DNA from: Climacteris rufus
Lineage: Eukaryota; Chordata; Aves; Passeriformes; Climacteridae
Reading direction: 5' to 3'
DNA: 64,000 bases
Assembly: GCA_013398175.1 (NCBI GenBank)
Contig: VZRZ01003112.1
Coordinates: forward strand, 248,001-312,000
This document shows, in pieces, positions 50,451 to 60,619 of this stretch. Positions within the stretch are counted from its first letter, which is position 1; each line of letters starts with the position of its first letter. Under the pieces are notes generated by a model that saw only the letters and a program-made list of their open reading frames with translations, was not told where the DNA came from and did not search any database. A program made the position numbers and the translations under genes.

Positions 50451-52395
50451 TTAAACCAGCTCAGTGGGAATGACGGGTCATACCCGGGCTCTCCACGGAG
50501 AGCAGCCTCATTTTGAACTGGGCTTCGGCTGAGAATGATGGATGTGCTCAATAGCCAGCACCACTTACAGTCTTTGGTTTTGCCTGCGTGAACTTCTGGA
50601 TCCAAAACATCCTGACGTGGAGGGAGATAACTTGGCACATGCATTGTAAATCAAACCTCTCTCTATGAAACAAATCTGACACTTGAATTATTTCTGCTCA
50701 CAAAGGTGGTAATGTTTTTGGCAGTTCTTCACCCACACAACCTTACATAAGGTTTTACGAGCCAGAGACAAGAATAATATAGGCTGATGGCAGGCTCTGA
50801 AGGGAAGCTTGGAAAAATGAATGTGTGAAGTATTTGCCTGTATTTTCCAAGGTATAGGTATGACCTAGATTTTTAGGGAACATAGCTCTTGCTCTTTTGT
50901 AAAGCATTTTGTGTTGTGTTGCCTGTATGTTCATCCCACATCCTTCATTCCTCATTGCTGGCATGCCTGTCAATTAAAGGTTTGTGTTTGGGGGGAGGTA
51001 AGGGGAGAGGAGGTGCCATGTCTGTTTGTACTGGTGACCCACAATGTAGCGTGAGTAGTTGTGAAAGCATCGTAACAGCAAACGCATTTTCCAAGTTAAC
51101 TTCCTTTTTGCTCTCTTACACTGGGATGACAGCCATGTGCCACAGCTGGGACTGCATGTCCTGCTTCCCATTTTCAGCTTTCTTAAACAACTTAAATCTT
51201 GAAAATTATTTTCATAAAACTTATGAACTCTGGCAGGCTTGAATGGGCTAGATCTTGAAACTCTTCAGGGATGTAATGGAGCACCACTCTCATGGGATGA
51301 TGACCTCTCTACTGCTGCACAAATAACCCGTGACTGAGGCAGCAAGAGAACCTGGACTGCAAATACCAACTCAGATGGACAGTATGTTGCTTTTGTCTCA
51401 CCAGCCAGGCCTTTGTAATTTACATTGTAGATGCAGTTTCTCCATCCATGCACACCTGTATTTGTTGGTGGAGATTTAACTTTACCAGCAATGCTGGAAA
51501 CTGTATCTCAGATAATGAACAAAGTTGTTCTCACCGGGGATGACACAAGGCTTGGAAATGATCCTCTGCAGTTAACTGAGCCCCTACTCAGCTGGACCAA
51601 ATAGTGAACATGCTGTGACAGAAGGTCAATGGTTTTAGTGTCACAGATGTTAGAGACAGCATCTTATGCAAACCTGCCCCGTGCATCACACATGATGGAC
51701 ACATCCTTTTCTATATTTATGTTTAGGGTGGCTCTATCGGTCATGTTTTCCCTGTAAACCCTTCTTGCTACAATAGACTTGAAGTGTACGTTTAGGATAC
51801 TTTTAGGGTAGCTACTGCATCTTTTACCTTCCTGTAAAATGGCCATTATCCTATCCATCATCATCAACACTTTAAGCCCTTTTTGTAACAAAATTGTATC
51901 AAATACAGAGTATGCTGTATAGACAGACATTGTTACAGGTACTCCCATGAGAACTGTGGTTTTATTTCAAGTTTCTTATCAAGCACTTCAAAGTGACAAT
52001 TTTGACAGCATTTGTATGATTATAACGGAATCTGCTTGTTCCTGAGAACCGTGGAACGTGTTTACTGGCTTTGAAATGAAAATCCATCACGTCGATGAGG
52101 AGCAGCTTCCCGTGTTCATGCTTTCCCGAGGAGTCGCTCCGGGCCATGCGATGTGGAACGCACCGTCCGGTCCGCAGCTCGCCGTGCACAGCCCAGGTTC
52201 CGCCGCGGTCCGTGGCGGCTGCCGGGGCCCCGCTGTCAGCAGCGCCCGTCACCGGGGGCCCTTCACGCCGGCTCCAGCGCGCTCCGTGTGCTCGTGCGCC
52301 CGGCGCAGGGAAGCGGCGGCGGTTCCCGTCTCCTCCCCGGCGCTGTCCGCGGCCGCCTCCGGCTCAGCGCGGCGATCACGGCGCTGCCCCGGGGC
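50451..52395. other. PIGZ-NCBP2 intergenic sequence left of the gap
   Basis: No gene identified. It becomes CpG-rich from about 52130 to the gap. TTTATT at 51961-51966 is an AATAAA on the minus strand and could end a minus-strand transcript starting in the gap, for example an NCBP2AS2 orthologue (inference). Confidence 0.5.
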
Positions 52396-52831
52396 NNNNN
52401 NNNNNNNNNNNNNNNNNNNNNNNNNNNNNNNNNNNNNNNNNNNNNNNNNNNNNNNNNNNNNNNNNNNNNNNNNNNNNNNNNNNNNNNNNNNNNNNNNNNN
52501 NNNNNNNNNNNNNNNNNNNNNNNNNNNNNNNNNNNNNNNNNNNNNNNNNNNNNNNNNNNNNNNNNNNNNNNNNNNNNNNNNNNNNNNNNNNNNNNNNNNN
52601 NNNNNNNNNNNNNNNNNNNNNNNNNNNNNNNNNNNNNNNNNNNNNNNNNNNNNNNNNNNNNNNNNNNNNNNNNNNNNNNNNNNNNNNNNNNNNNNNNNNN
52701 NNNNNNNNNNNNNNNNNNNNNNNNNNNNNNNNNNNNNNNNNNNNNNNNNNNNNNNNNNNNNNNNNNNNNNNNNNNNNNNNNNNNNNNNNNNNNNNNNNNN
52801 NNNNNNNNNNNNNNNNNNNNNNNNNNNNNNN
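52396..52831. other. Assembly gap (436 N)
   Basis: Run of N flanked on both sides by GC-rich, CpG-dense sequence. It removes the NCBP2 promoter and any head-to-head gene. Open frames spanning it are artefacts. Confidence 1.
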
Positions 52832-52919
52832 GGGCTGGGCTGTGTCGGTCTGTCCTGGGCCGGGCCGGGCCGTGCTGGGTGGGGCTGGCCTCGCCTCGGC
52901 CGGGCCGGGCAGCGCCGCC

Positions 52920-53000
52920 ATGAGCTCCGGCGGGACGCTGAGCATCCTGCGCAGCGACTCCTACGCCGAGCTCAGCCAGTACCGGGACCAGCACTTCCGG
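52920..53000 (+). CDS. NCBP2: NCBP2 exon 1
   Basis: 27 codons, MSSGGTLSILRSDSYAELSQ then YRDQHFR, with Tyr21 for cap stacking. Ends in phase 0 at GTGAGC. The following intron is only 89 nt. Confidence 0.96.
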
Positions 53001-54822
53001 GTGAGCTGCGGCCGGGGGCGGGCGCCGCGCGGTCCGGCCGGGCCGGGCCGGGCCGGGCCGTGGGGTAACGCTGTGTCCTTGCGGCCCAGGGGACGCGGTA
53101 CGACCAGGAGCGGCTGCTGAGGAAGAGCTGCACGCTGTATGTGGGGAACCTCTCCTTCTACACCACGGAGGAGCAGATCCACGAGCTCTTCGGCAAGAGT
53201 GGCGACATCAAGAAGGTCATCATGGGGCTGGACAAAGTGAAGAAAACCGCCTGCGGCTTCTGCTTCGTGGAGTATCCTTGTACGGGCTGGCAGGAGCGGT
53301 TGGGGCGTGGGGGGAACTGCTCTGCACTGCAGGCTCTGAGTTATGGGAGACTTCTCTGAGGATAAAATTAATCACTTCCTAAAGCGTCTGTAGGAGACCG
53401 TGGCCAGAGAGGGCAGAGCTGGGCTCACGGTTGGACTTGATGATCTTACTGGTCTTTTCCAACCGTGATTCTGCGATTCAAAAGTACACTGCATATCAAG
53501 CAGAGTTGCTTTCACTGTGATGCTTTAGCCCAGACACTTCTTAGGTAGTTGACCTGTGCAGTAAATTTATATTCTCCGTGCCCAGGTAAAAAAGTCTTTC
53601 TTTTCCTATAAGCAGACATGTAAAGTTTCTGTTGGCATCTTACATCCCTGTCGTGTGATTTCATTACATGCAAGTCTCTGAACTGGTTCTGTTACTGGTT
53701 CCAGTGAACTCACCAAAACGGTGAAAGTTTGCAGCATGAACAGAAGGTGCCTGGGACTTCTCACTCGGTAGCAACAGAGCTTTGTACCGTTAAGTGTCAG
53801 CATGACTGACAAACTTAATCCAATATATACATTTTTAGTGCTTGAGTTCCTGCACATTGCTCTCTTTCACTAGCAGTTTTCTCAGCTCATGTAGCTTCAT
53901 GAAAGTTGTTGATTCTGAAAGTAACTGAGCAGGAACCTGGTTCAAGCAAAGACTTGGTTTTGCAGGGCATTGGTACTGTTCTCTTTTCTGTGTGTTGTAC
54001 ATAGAAGTCCATTTTTTCATTAACCTGTTCCTAAGGTATTATGCTAGAGGAGATGCTGAAAATGCAATGAGATACATCAATGGAACCAGACTTGATGACA
54101 GGATCATAAGGACAGACTGGGATGCAGGATTTAAGGAGGGAAGGCAGTATGGTCGTGGAAGATCAGGGGGGCAGGTAGGTTGTTGTACAGCCTGGGTCTT
54201 TAAGGGACTGGTGACTTTGCCAGACTTCCTGGTTTTCAATGAACACACTCAGAACAGTCTCAGAAATAGTAACTTAGGAGTCATTGTTTAAGATAACATT
54301 GGAAGACATCTGATCAACGGTGGTGTTATCCACTAAGAATAATTCATTTTTCATATATTTCACTAAAAGTACTTGGATAAAAAACTCTTGGCTGCTTAGG
54401 AAGATAATGCTTATAAGTAAGCCCAAAAATTGTAAGGCTGTCAGGAACACTCAGGACAGCAGTTGGCTTATCCAAAGTGGAGCAGGTGGCAGCAGTGTTT
54501 ACCACCAAGGCACAGAGCCATCTGTCCTCGCTTGGGCTGTGTTGATTAAAAAGTCCCCCAGACACCATTAAAGAGGAGGTTGGTTTGTGCTGTTGTGGGC
54601 TTCTGCATGATGGGCTTTGCCTTTTGTCAGTCAGCTCCCTGTAGCCACTTACCTGTTGTGAGCTCAGTATGACTATATTGTAATGGTGTAACAGTTTTTG
54701 AGAAATTTTCTTTGTCTTTACTGGACTTCCCTTTTTCCCTCCCTCGTAAGGTCCGAGATGAGTATCGGCAGGACTATGATGCTGGAAGAGGTGGCTATGG
54801 CAAAACTGTTCAGTGCCAGTGA
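52920..54822 (+). CDS. NCBP2: NCBP2 (CBP20) nuclear cap-binding protein subunit 2
   Basis: RNA-recognition-motif protein that binds the m7G cap of nuclear transcripts as a heterodimer with NCBP1, acting in splicing, export and RNA decay. Exons 52920-53000, 53090-53271, 54036-54174 and 54751-54822 give 157 residues (human 156). The start is GCCGCCATGA. Cap-stacking tyrosines are Tyr21 and Tyr44 (human Tyr20 and Tyr43). RNP2 is TLYVGNL and RNP1 is CGFCFVEYY; RTDWDAGFKEGRQYGRGRSG carries the cap-contacting Arg, Trp and Asp residues. The C-terminus GRGGYGKTVQCQ differs from human only at the end. Intron 2 has U12-type splice signals. The promoter is in the gap. Confidence 0.98.
53001..53089 (+). 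repeat. NCBP2: 89-nt GC-rich NCBP2 intron 1 with GGGCC repeat
   Basis: Very short intron, mostly G and C, containing about five consecutive CCGGG/GGGCC units (about 53036-53060). Splice borders GTGAGC and CCCAG. Confidence 0.85.
53090..53271 (+). CDS. NCBP2: NCBP2 exon 2: RRM
   Basis: Encodes GTRYDQERLLRKSCTLYVGN and LSFYTTEEQIHELFGKSGDI to CGFCFV plus two bases of Glu. Contains RNP2 and most of RNP1. Its donor is GTATCCTT, the U12-type consensus. Confidence 0.95.
53272..54035 (+). other. NCBP2: NCBP2 intron 2, U12-type (minor spliceosome) signals
   Basis: The 5' splice site GTATCCTT (53272-53279) is a perfect U12 match. TTCATTAAC at 54016-54024 fits the U12 branch consensus TTCCTTAAC in 8 of 9 positions, and the branch A is about 12 nt from the AG. 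There is no strong polypyrimidine tract between the branch site and the AG. Confidence 0.85.
53421..53480 (+). mobile_element. CR1 3' tail inside NCBP2 intron 2
   Basis: GGTTGGACTTGATGATCTTA, then TGGTCTTTTCCAACC and GATTCTGCGATTC, the characteristic CR1 3' end with a relic of its short terminal repeat. Confidence 0.85.
54036..54174 (+). CDS. NCBP2: NCBP2 exon 3: end of RRM
   Basis: Encodes EYYARGDAENAMRYINGTRL, then DDRIIRTDWDAGFKEGRQYG and RGRSGGQ, near-identical to human. The first base completes the Glu split by the U12-type intron. Confidence 0.97.
54751..54822 (+). CDS. NCBP2: NCBP2 exon 4 and stop
   Basis: After CTCGTAAG, encodes VRDEYRQDYDAGRGGYGKTV and QCQ, with TGA at 54820-54822. 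VRDEYR includes cap-binding residues in the human protein. Confidence 0.96.
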   Translation, partial: VRDEYRQDYDAGRGGYGKTVQCQ

Positions 54823-56455
54823 CTCCTCAGCCTCACAGGAGAACCAAATCTGCATTGTAAATGTCACCAGAGACTAAGTAGGTCTGTTGCACACGAATTT
54901 ATGTTGCTGGAAATTCACAGAAACTCCTATCCACGTTCCTGTGAGCACATCCTATGTTCAATACCTCTTCTGTTTTAATACCGGGATCCAAAGCATTGCA
55001 GAGGACCTGGGAGCAAGGCTTTAAGCATTGGAATGCACGAGGCTTTGGTCTCTAAATGCTGCTATAATTTACTGAAAAGAACACAAGTGTAAGGTTATGG
55101 TGCTTTTTTTTCTCTGGCAAAACTTGATTATTCTACCACTGGGTTTTGTTTACATTTGTATCACAGGTTAGAAAGCAGTCATAAAGGATGATTGGAGGAT
55201 GTTTCACAGATGAAAGGAAAAGGCAAAGAGCCTGAAAAGGAAGTGGAATTTCTAGGGAAATTTTTCAATTTCTAGGGAAGACTTTAAGTTGCAGATTTTC
55301 TGGGGTTACTGGATTAGCATCCTTTTTCACTGGTGCTGTTTCTAGCACATTTACATGAACAGCCATAGTAAAACAAATCGGGTTGACTTCAGTAATAATG
55401 AAGTGAGAAGCAGCCTAGCAGAGAGCAAGAAACAGACCTCTGCAGTCTTCTACAAAGCATAATGTGATTGCAAGACCAAGAACAGCAAGTGTAAGAGTTA
55501 CAGCAGCTGTTGTGTCACAGTTGGAGTGTGTCTTGCCCCATCTGATAGCTCTCTACAGCCTTAATATTTGGGGACAGTATCTTCCCTGTGCCTACAAGGG
55601 TGACATGAAGCCAAGTTGAACACATCCCCAAAATGGGATGTTTGAGGGATTGGGTGTATAATGAGAAAATATCTTCCTAAAATAGATTTTCTATCTGAGA
55701 AACTTGATGACAAGTTAAAAATACAAACTAAAGAGTTTTGGGAGAGGCCTTCTGCTGAGCATGTGATAAGAATGGTAAGAGAATTGCAGGATTGCATAGC
55801 TTGTTGTGTTTTGTTTTTTCTCTTTCCCCAGTGGATCCTATTCATACTGCTTGTTGATGTGAGGGGATTTTGATGTACTGCAGACATAGGTTAAAAATGG
55901 TGATCCCAAGATCAATGAAATTGACCTGCTGAAATGAAATAGTTTTAAAGCATCTGTTACAGAGCTTTGGAATTTCTTCATGGACATTTGAGTTCCATGT
56001 AAATGGCAATTAATAGAGTTTTGTCCAGATACTTTGTTGTTCATGACTCCTTGCAAACCTTTAAAGGTATGTAAAAGTTGATCTTTACTCACTGAAGCAT
56101 TGTAGGAATTCTTGATGTGTTTCTTGTGTTCAGTTAGTCACAGCTCTTACTTAGATTGGAAAAACAGCCAGATTGAACAACTGCTTAGGAAGTGTGCTTT
56201 TGGGTGGGCTTTGATGTTTTTTGGCATGTAGAGTAAAATTAGATTTTTGGGATCACTTCGCGCTGGTCTGCAAACAAGACTTGAAACAAAGTTGCATTTT
56301 TCAATATACTACATTGATTGTGAGTTTACAGCCTGTAATCTGCTCTTGGACACTGCTGAAGTTTATTTTTCATTGTATCAATTTTGTATAAAAAAATGTG
56401 TTACCAAAAACTTTAAAGTCACTTTCTTCCAAATAAAGCTGCAACATTAAAATGG
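54823..56455 (+). other. NCBP2: NCBP2 3' untranslated region
   Basis: About 1.6 kb of non-coding sequence ending at AATAAA 56432-56437, which is followed by a T/G-rich stretch. No internal exon or repeat was recognised. Confidence 0.75.
56432..56437 (+). terminator. NCBP2: Poly(A) signal, probable end of NCBP2
   Basis: AATAAA with downstream ATGGTTTGTTACATTTTTTT, a good cleavage and polyadenylation context. Confidence 0.7.
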
Positions 56456-59394
56456 TTTGTTACATTTTTTTAGAGAAAGAATCAGTGAGAGAATGGAGGT
56501 GTATTCAGACTCTTGGCCACATCCTTTGTTTTAGTGTCTTTGAAGATGGAGACATTGAATATTCCTTTCCTTTGACTGGATTTTCGGTCTTGTTCAGTTC
56601 TTACCTGGATTCTGAAAGATGTTTGGTTAATGCTCTTCATTCTCCTTTGGATTTTTTTGGATTACAGAACAGAAATTATTTACTGATACTGAAGTAAATG
56701 TGAAAGTCTTTGGTGTGTAATAAGTAATTCTCAAGGTGATCTTCCTTATAAAAATCTGGTTTGAAGTTGTTTTTTTTAAAGTGCTGTCAGACAGTCATTC
56801 TCAAATGAAATGGAGGTGGTGATGAGATTGTCCTTTGCTGCATACATGCAATGGGTGTGGAAAGATTCTGTTTCAAAGTGAGATTTTCTGTTTTGAGAGA
56901 TAGCAATCAAAATGGGACTGAAAAGCACGTGATGTGTCATGTGAACTCTTAGAATCTCCAAAGTGCATATAGAGGAAATGGATCGAACATGGTTTGCTTT
57001 TTGCCTTCCTGAACTGAAATCAGATCTGGGTCTGCTGAACCAGTGCTTAATGAGAGGAACTGAATTAAGTCTTTAAAACTTCACGAGGAACTTCTTTGGC
57101 TTTGTGACAGCCCAGTGCATTGTGATGAGGTTCTCTTGGAAGGACAGGATCTCCCATGCTTTTTGGACATGCTACTTCATTACAAATATATACACCTACA
57201 TGGAAGTTCAAGCTCTGTGTTAGCATTTCTAAGTACCTGTTCATCATGATTAGCTACTTTTATGGAATTGTATCCCTAAAGAAAAACAGCAGCTAAGAAT
57301 ATGAGTGGAAACTTGGATATGCCTTGATGGAAGGGAGGCTGTTAGAAATTAAGACAGCGAGAGCTTCACTCTGTCCCTCAGTCTGGTGGGAGCTCATGGG
57401 GTGGTTTGTATTTAGACAGCAATAGCTGCAAATAAGATTTACATTTACAGCATTTCAGTTTTGGTATTGCAGGGTAAAATCAGCAGAGTGCAAACTGAAG
57501 CATTAAAGACATTTGTTTTCAATGACTGACAAAATAATCCTGTTACCAGTGTATCACTGCAGGCCCATTCCAAGGTGGTCTCTAGGTTCGTCACGGTGGT
57601 TTACTGCCCTGTGTAGCAGACCAGTTCCTGCTCAGGTTGGTGCCAGCACAGCCACTGCTGGTATTAATGGTCCCTTCTACACAGACAATAATGAAGAAAG
57701 TATTTAAACTATTTAAATAATATCCAACACCTCATTTTCCATATCTTGTCAGATTTGGTTTCTTGTGAAAGTAAAAATTGATGAAAATGACTAAAATTGC
57801 TATAGTTTGTACACGGTTTCATCTCCAGGTGAAACACAATCACAGTCAAAGGAATGCAGTCCACAGACTGACCAGCTCATGAACTGTTGTCTGAATTTCT
57901 GAAACACAAATTACACCTTATGCCAGAGCCTGTAAATGAAGACAAGTTAGGGTGTGCATTTTGCTTTGCAGCCTCAGGTTGCTGCTCCTAGCTGAGTGTA
58001 TTTGGTGCTTTCAGGTAAGCATAGGGCCTCATGTCACTGCAGCTGGCATACCAAAATATTGGTGAAGATGGTGGAGAGAAGTGTCCTGGGCTTCAAAACA
58101 TTGTGTTTGGGAAGTAATGGCCTGGTTTATTCATTGTCTGCTTTCATCTGTCTCCTGCCTGTTCCTGTCTGAACAAGGTGTGGCACAGGGGCTTGGATGT
58201 ACTCAGAGCTGCTCTGTAGTGATGCACTCAACTCCCCTGCTCTGCCTTTCCATGGTGTAAATGTTTCTCATGGCTTGGAGAAGGAGGTTTCCCTGCCCAT
58301 GTCTGGCTAAGAGCAGGGGTTATGTCCATCACTGCTTCATCTCTTCCTGTCCCATGTAGACAGAGGAAGATTATTCAGGTTGGCTGTGTTTGTATCCCAA
58401 GGTTTCAGTGATGGTGCAAACTGAAAGCAGGCTTTGCTCCCTTCTCAAAAACATTTGCTCTGTTCAGACTGGATGAGAATCCATAGTAAAGGAAAAGGAC
58501 AAATTTCTTTTTGGGTGTCACCTACTCAATATATAAGAATTAATTTGTGACTTACATGCTGAGGTAAAAGGCTTCCAGTATCAAGTTCCTTCAAGGCTCA
58601 GTTTTAAACCTTAAACTGATTGAAGTATGGAAATGGAGAGAGCTTACTGCTCCTTCCACTTCAGACACAGCCATCAGCACTGCACAAGGGACACCACAGA
58701 AGTTTAAGTTAAGCAAACTGGTCATGGTGGTGTCTGTTCCAGAGCCTGGTACAGCCCTTAGGGGACGTGTACCCACAGAGCTAGGACTGTGCACTGCAGG
58801 CAGATGAAGTTCCCAGTATAGTGTCCCTACATATATAACTAGTCATCATCAATTTTAGAAAACAGGATTTGAGAGAAAAGTAGATCACAGAAATCTTTCA
58901 TTAGCACCTAAATGTATAACTTATGCTTAAGCTTGGCCCAGAGGCCTTCTGCCAGTACTGCTTTCATGACACTTCAGTTTCATGACATTTATTTTCTATA
59001 GCACACTGTGAATCAGGATTGAGCCAAGTCTTCTATGTTCCATTCTGATTTCTGGGCAAATAATCTAGGTCTGGAGAATCCATAAAATTACAGTATTTGT
59101 ACATTAAGATTGCATAACTGCACAAAGGTAGACAGTATATTGCACCCTTGCCAGTAGAAGACAGAGTTACATGAGAAGCAGGTTTGTTGACCTTGAGAAA
59201 CTGCTTTCTGAAACCAGGAGAGATCAGTTCTTGGCCAGGGTTCCAGTTTGAGAATCACCTTCCTGCTGCTCTGCTTCCCAGCCTGCTTTCTGAGACGAAG
59301 ACGGACTTTAGTGAGATAGTATTCTCCAAGATTATTTCAGCTTCTACCCGAAGGCCACTTGGGTTCTTTACAGAAAAAGCCCAAAACCATAAGT
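56456..59394. other. Region downstream of NCBP2, no gene recognised
   Basis: AT-rich, with short open frames only. By synteny the 3' end of SENP5 would be expected next on the minus strand, but none of its C-terminal protease exons could be found here. Confidence 0.5.
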
Positions 59395-59530
59395 AGGAAG
59401 CCAAGCTCTTTGGGGCAGCGAGCAGCCGGGGAGTTCAGTTCGCGCCGGGGAGCGCGGCCCCCGCTGGCAGGGAGGGAGCGGGGCGGCTGCTGGCGGCCGG
59501 GCAGGGCTGCGCCGGTGCTGCCGAGATTCT
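59395..59530. promoter_or_regulatory. Small CpG-rich patch, possible promoter
   Basis: About 135 bases dense in GC and CpG inside AT-rich DNA, reading like an avian first exon or promoter. It is followed by ATG at 59546 in a good Kozak context (GAAATGG) that opens a 42-codon frame beginning MANRLVYIKERILLC, not recognised. No transcript evidence. Confidence 0.4.
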
Positions 59531-60518
59531 GCTTTGGTTGTGGAAATGGCCAACAGGCTGGTTTACATCAAGGAGAGAATTTTACTCTGTAGACCGTTTC
59601 TCAGTGTGGAGTCAAATGGAGATCAGGATTTGTGGTTCTGTAGCCCATCACTGTTTCTCTGTCTGGCAAGAGCTTAGTTACCTTTCCCACTGGATATTGC
59701 AATATGCAGTGTCTGTGGTCACTTCTCTCCCTGGCCCCGGTATCCACTTCAAGTTTTGCCAAAGCACACCCATGATATTGGAGGAGGGCTTGACTTCAAG
59801 ATGCCCAATCCGTGTTTCACAATCTCACATTAACTGTTGCTTCTGTAACTGTGCCAGCAAATCTCCCTGTGCCAATAGTCTGGTTTTCAGTCTCTTGCAG
59901 GTTATAAATTGTAGTTCTGAATTGCAGACAAAGTACATGTGTGCAGTTTGACAAGAGAGTAGGCAGGGCTTTAAATGTTTCTGGTTTGTTTCTGTGGACT
60001 CAGTAGTCCTTCAGGGACTTTGCAGGCTTTAATGTCTGTTGCTTCTGAGTGTTCCTGTCGGAAAATGCCGTATTTTTAATCTTAGACATTTTTTCTCTGA
60101 GGCATAGAGGGCTGATACTGTGCCTGTGGTGGATGAGGTGCTCGGTGTCCTCAGTCCCAGTGCTGACAGGGCTGTGTTTTCTAACTCTGCTAATGTGTTT
60201 CACAACACAGTGACAGGTGAGACTGAGAGTAAGGAAGACACACAAGTATGCCCAGTAATCTCAGTGTGTGTGACCTGAATGAAATGTAGATTATTATTTT
60301 TTTCACATTTGAAGGACAAATATGAGTTATTCCTGGTGTAGGGTTTTATTGCTTTGAAGGTGGTACAGCAGACACTTGCTTTTGAAAACCCTTTCATGAT
60401 TGTTCAGTAAGAGCTGCAGTTCTGCTTGAATATTCCTCCCAGAAGTTTTCTCTTTGTCCTCCGATGCTCATCTCTGACTACATAAAACCAGCTTGTATTT
60501 TGTTCTGTTATCCTCCAG

Positions 60519-60619
60519 CCAAGTCTAGACAGTTGTTTCTGCCCTGGCAGGAAAACCTGTCGCTGTTCCAGAAGCTGTATGAGGATCTGAGTCAGGATAT
60601 CAGATACCAAGTTGCATAG
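60519..60619 (+). CDS. Candidate terminal exon of an unrecognised + strand gene
   Basis: After a good acceptor (TTTTGTTCTGTTATCCTCCAG) a frame encodes KSRQLFLPWQENLSLFQKLY and EDLSQDIRYQVA, then TAG. The composition is protein-like with an amphipathic helix, and ATTAAA follows at 60767-60772. No family is recognised and the upstream exons are unknown. It could be chance or a decayed exon. Confidence 0.3.

Noticed and set aside
50068..50451. A 127-codon minus-strand frame and a 120-codon plus-strand frame in the GC-rich patch, considered as NCBP2AS2.
   Set aside because: The position is over 2 kb from the NCBP2 promoter and neither product resembles the expected small protein; both strands are open because of composition.
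52058..53120. Several open frames of 190-340 codons on both strands around 52-53 kb.
   Set aside because: They run through the N gap, where no stop codon can be read; only the NCBP2 exon on the right is real.
59750..59773. A plus-strand frame reads GIHFKFC, identical to seven residues of the SENP5 protease as remembered, near where SENP5 is expected.
   Set aside because: Residues on both sides do not align with SENP5, the strand is opposite to that expected from synteny, and there is no splice context. A chance seven-residue match is plausible over six frames of 64 kb.
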